DNA of 6,102 bases. It comes from Sphingobium sp. (GTDB taxonomy: Bacteria > Pseudomonadota > Alphaproteobacteria > Sphingomonadales > Sphingomonadaceae). Numbering within the stretch: position 1 is the first letter of the stretch; every line of letters begins with the position of its first letter. This document shows positions 4,135 to 6,102 of this stretch, piece by piece. Where the stretch lies: NCBI GenBank assembly GCA_020051025.1, contig JAGVJS010000067.1, positions 1-6,102 of the forward strand. Direction: 5' to 3'. The notes under the pieces are model-generated. The model made no database searches. It was given only the letters and a program-made list of their open reading frames with translations, and was not told where the DNA came from. The position numbers and the translations under genes were made by a program.

Positions 4135-6102
4135 ATGCACATTCGCAAGAATGGCGCGGGCCTGTTGGCGCGCGCTGGTCGTACCGCCCTTCTCGCTTCC
4201 GTCGCCGTCGCCGCTCTTGGGATTGCACCTGCCGCACAGGCCGTCGTGCCGGCCGACGACAAGACTCCTCAGGACATTCTCGACAGCGGCGTGAACGGCG
4301 TCGGCATCATGTATCGCGACGATGGTTTCGTCTTAACCGGCACGCTGATCAATCCACGTACAGTCATTTTCGCGGCTCACTGCGTCAATGACTACACCTC
4401 TGCCGATTACAGCACCGTCAATGGCGGCATTCCCGTAGCCTTCGCCTTTCAGGCCGATGCCCGCCCTGGATTGGTCAACTGGATTTCCAACAATTACCGC
4501 ACAAACACGGCGCTGAGCGTCTATAATGTCAACAATATCGCCTATCATCCGGATTCGCTCGATCCGCCGGCGCGCAGCTTCCTTTATGGCGACGTCGCCA
4601 TGGCCACGCTGGACACGCCGGCTGTCGATGTACCGACATGGACGCTTCTGTTTTCCGCATTGCCCGCGCCGTCCTCGATCAGCGAGACCAGCGGCACCGG
4701 CTATCATGTGACCATCAACGGCTATGGACGCAGCGGCAGCGGTACGACCGGCAATAATTATGGCATCGACTTCCGCCGCAAGACTGCGGAAAACTTCCTC
4801 GGCCTGCTTGGCTCCCTCGATGATGTCGACAGCTTTCTGTTCGGCGAAGCCGGTGGCTATACACAAAATCTCTACCACACCGATTTCGACGATCCGACGC
4901 GCGAAAATCCCTTCGATTTCAACCTGTTCAAGGATGACGCCCTGGCCAATGAAGGCGCCACCGCCGGCGGCGATTCGGGCGGCCCCCTGATCCTGGACCA
5001 GGCGTTCGACGAAAAGACAGTGATCGGCGTTCTGTCTGGCGGCAGCCGCTATTTCCTGGAGCAGCCGGAAAGCTCCTATGGCGGCTCGTCCTTCTATCAG
5101 CCTCTCTATCTTTTCTGGGACTGGATCGCAGAGAATAATCCTTATCGCTATGCCACGGCCAAAGCGGGCGACGGCAAGTGGAGCGACGCCAGCCACTGGA
5201 TCACAGCACTCGATCCCAATTACCGGATCATCGACAGCACGGGTCAGCTGGTCAACGGCGTGCCCACTACGCCAGGCGCGGGCGCCTTTGGCGAGGACAA
5301 TACCCAGAAATTCGGCCAGCTCTGCTACCAGCCCGATGGCATTTGCTATGATGTCGGCACTGGCACCCTGTATGTCGACGGCGTACCCGTGGAAGAAGGG
5401 AGCAGCAGCGCTACACCGGCCGCAGCCACCGCTTCCGGCACCAGCAGCGTATCCAACTATAAAGGCAAGGTGGAAATCGCCGAGCGCAAGCCCAATGCAG
5501 AAGCTGCCACGCTGGCTGACGGCGCCATTCGCACCGCCCAGGCAGAAGGCGATGTGACAGCCGCCGCCCTGCCCGCCGCAACGCTGGCCAACGGCCTGCC
5601 CGGCGCGACCGGCTTCGTGCCCGATAATATCGACCCGGTCGCCTCGGCCGGAGTGGTCGGCCGCTATTATGACGTGACGCTGAGCGCCGCCGGCAAAACC
5701 ACGCTGGATATCGACGCTACTGTCGACCGTTTCACCATCTCGGGCACCGGATCGACGCTGGACGTCACCGCCGGCGGATCGCTGACCAGCCTGATGGATA
5801 TTTCCCATCTGGCCGGCGTGGTGAATGTCGATGGCAGCGTTACGACCCCCGGCGACTATTTCCTGATGACCGGCCTGCTTTCGGGCAAGGGCAGTGTGCG
5901 CGCGCCCTATTTCACTAACGTTCTGGGCACCATTGCGCCGGGCGGCATCGGCACGATCGGCACGCTGACGGTGGAAGGCAACGCCCTGCTGACTTCGGGC
6001 AGCACGCTGCATATCGATCTGGGCGCCAACGGCGTGTCCGACGTGCTGGCGGTCAAGGCCACCCGCTTCGTCGAGGATGACGGCGAGAGCGAAGGCGAAA
6101 CC
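4135..6102 (+). CDS. Secreted trypsin-like (S1) serine protease autotransporter, 3' end outside window
   Basis: This is a large exported protease; 656 codons are visible with no stop. Residues 1-36 form a Sec signal peptide: basic start (MHIRK, R13, R16), hydrophobic core ALLASVAVAALGI, and likely cleavage after APAAQA. The S1 peptidase domain (about 45-335) has the triad H82 in FAAHC, D153 in YGDVAMATL and S281 in GGDSGGPLIL, so it should be active. The following passenger contains GDGKWSDASHWI (345-356), a motif typical of autotransporter passengers, then beta-rich Gly/Thr/Ser sequence and a passenger repeat at about 597-641 (GTIAPGGIGTIGTLTVEGNALLTSG split by turns, then HIDLG and SDVLAV). 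The family continues to a C-terminal outer-membrane beta-barrel that inserts in the outer membrane and exports the passenger; here that would lie beyond 6102. Cell-surface or secreted proteolysis is inferred; the substrate is unknown. Confidence 0.88.
   Translation, partial: MHIRKNGAGLLARAGRTALLASVAVAALGIAPAAQAVVPADDKTPQDILDSGVNGVGIMYRDDGFVLTGTLINPRTVIFAAHCVNDYTSADYSTVNGGIPVAFAFQADARPGLVNWISNNYRTNTALSVYNVNNIAYHPDSLDPPARSFLYGDVAMATLDTPAVDVPTWTLLFSALPAPSSISETSGTGYHVTINGYGRSGSGTTGNNYGIDFRRKTAENFLGLLGSLDDVDSFLFGEAGGYTQNLYHTDFDDPTRENPFDFNLFKDDALANEGATAGGDSGGPLILDQAFDEKTVIGVLSGGSRYFLEQPESSYGGSSFYQPLYLFWDWIAENNPYRYATAKAGDGKWSDASHWITALDPNYRIIDSTGQLVNGVPTTPGAGAFGEDNTQKFGQLCYQPDGICYDVGTGTLYVDGVPVEEGSSSATPAAATASGTSSVSNYKGKVEIAERKPNAEAATLADGAIRTAQAEGDVTAAALPAATLANGLPGATGFVPDNIDPVASAGVVGRYYDVTLSAAGKTTLDIDATVDRFTISGTGSTLDVTAGGSLTSLMDISHLAGVVNVDGSVTTPGDYFLMTGLLSGKGSVRAPYFTNVLGTIAPGGIGTIGTLTVEGNALLTSGSTLHIDLGANGVSDVLAVKATRFVEDDGESEGET

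Noticed and set aside
4333..6012. A 559-codon open frame on the minus strand opposite the autotransporter
   Set aside because: It is antisense to a well-supported gene with signal peptide, catalytic triad and ribosome-binding site. Its composition (Ala, Gly, Arg, Ile repeats) is the mirror of GC-rich codon use on the other strand and shows no domain.
1..6102. CRISPR array, integron attC array or complete defence system
   Set aside because: No regularly spaced direct repeats, no integrase and no recognisable effector genes are present; the single long hairpin is not an array.

Overview
The window looks like a chromosomal segment of a GC-rich alphaproteobacterium, most probably a sphingomonad (Sphingobium/Sphingomonas group). 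The evidence is the style of the core proteins, the ppx/gppA-rlmE-comM gene order on the minus strand, and a sphingomonad-type secreted autotransporter protease. The genus is inferred from recognition only; no search was run.

Left part (1-1749) is accessory DNA. It opens with the last codons and right inverted repeat of an IS3-family-like insertion sequence (1-97). A small XRE/Cro-type regulator (246-548, +) follows, preceded by a striking palindrome and direct repeat (212-241). Then come about 330 bases with no supported gene, an unrecognised protein gene (881-1444, -) with a hydrophobic N-terminus and a palindrome in its leader, and a repeat-rich stretch (1445-1749) that includes a perfect 20-bp inverted repeat with a 5-base loop (1605-1649). 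By eye this part is less GC-rich than the rest and has less regular codon use.

Middle part (1750-3803, -) is a conserved core operon read right to left: a Ppx/GppA phosphatase, then RlmE (FtsJ) 23S rRNA methyltransferase coupled by a 4-base GTGA stop/start overlap, then 21 bases later the 5' end of comM. ComM is intact for 77 codons, after which its sequence stops abruptly and foreign sequence continues. This junction at about 1749/1750 is the clear boundary between core and accessory DNA, so comM is broken here and may be the integration target of a mobile island.

Right part (3804-6102) is a divergent intergenic region of 331 bases with a Fur-like motif and a tentative promoter. It is followed by the first 656 codons of a large secreted trypsin-like serine protease (+) with autotransporter passenger features; the gene runs off the window.

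The most interesting points are the comM disruption and its junction, the long perfect hairpin, the operator-like repeats at the regulator gene, and the unrecognised accessory protein.
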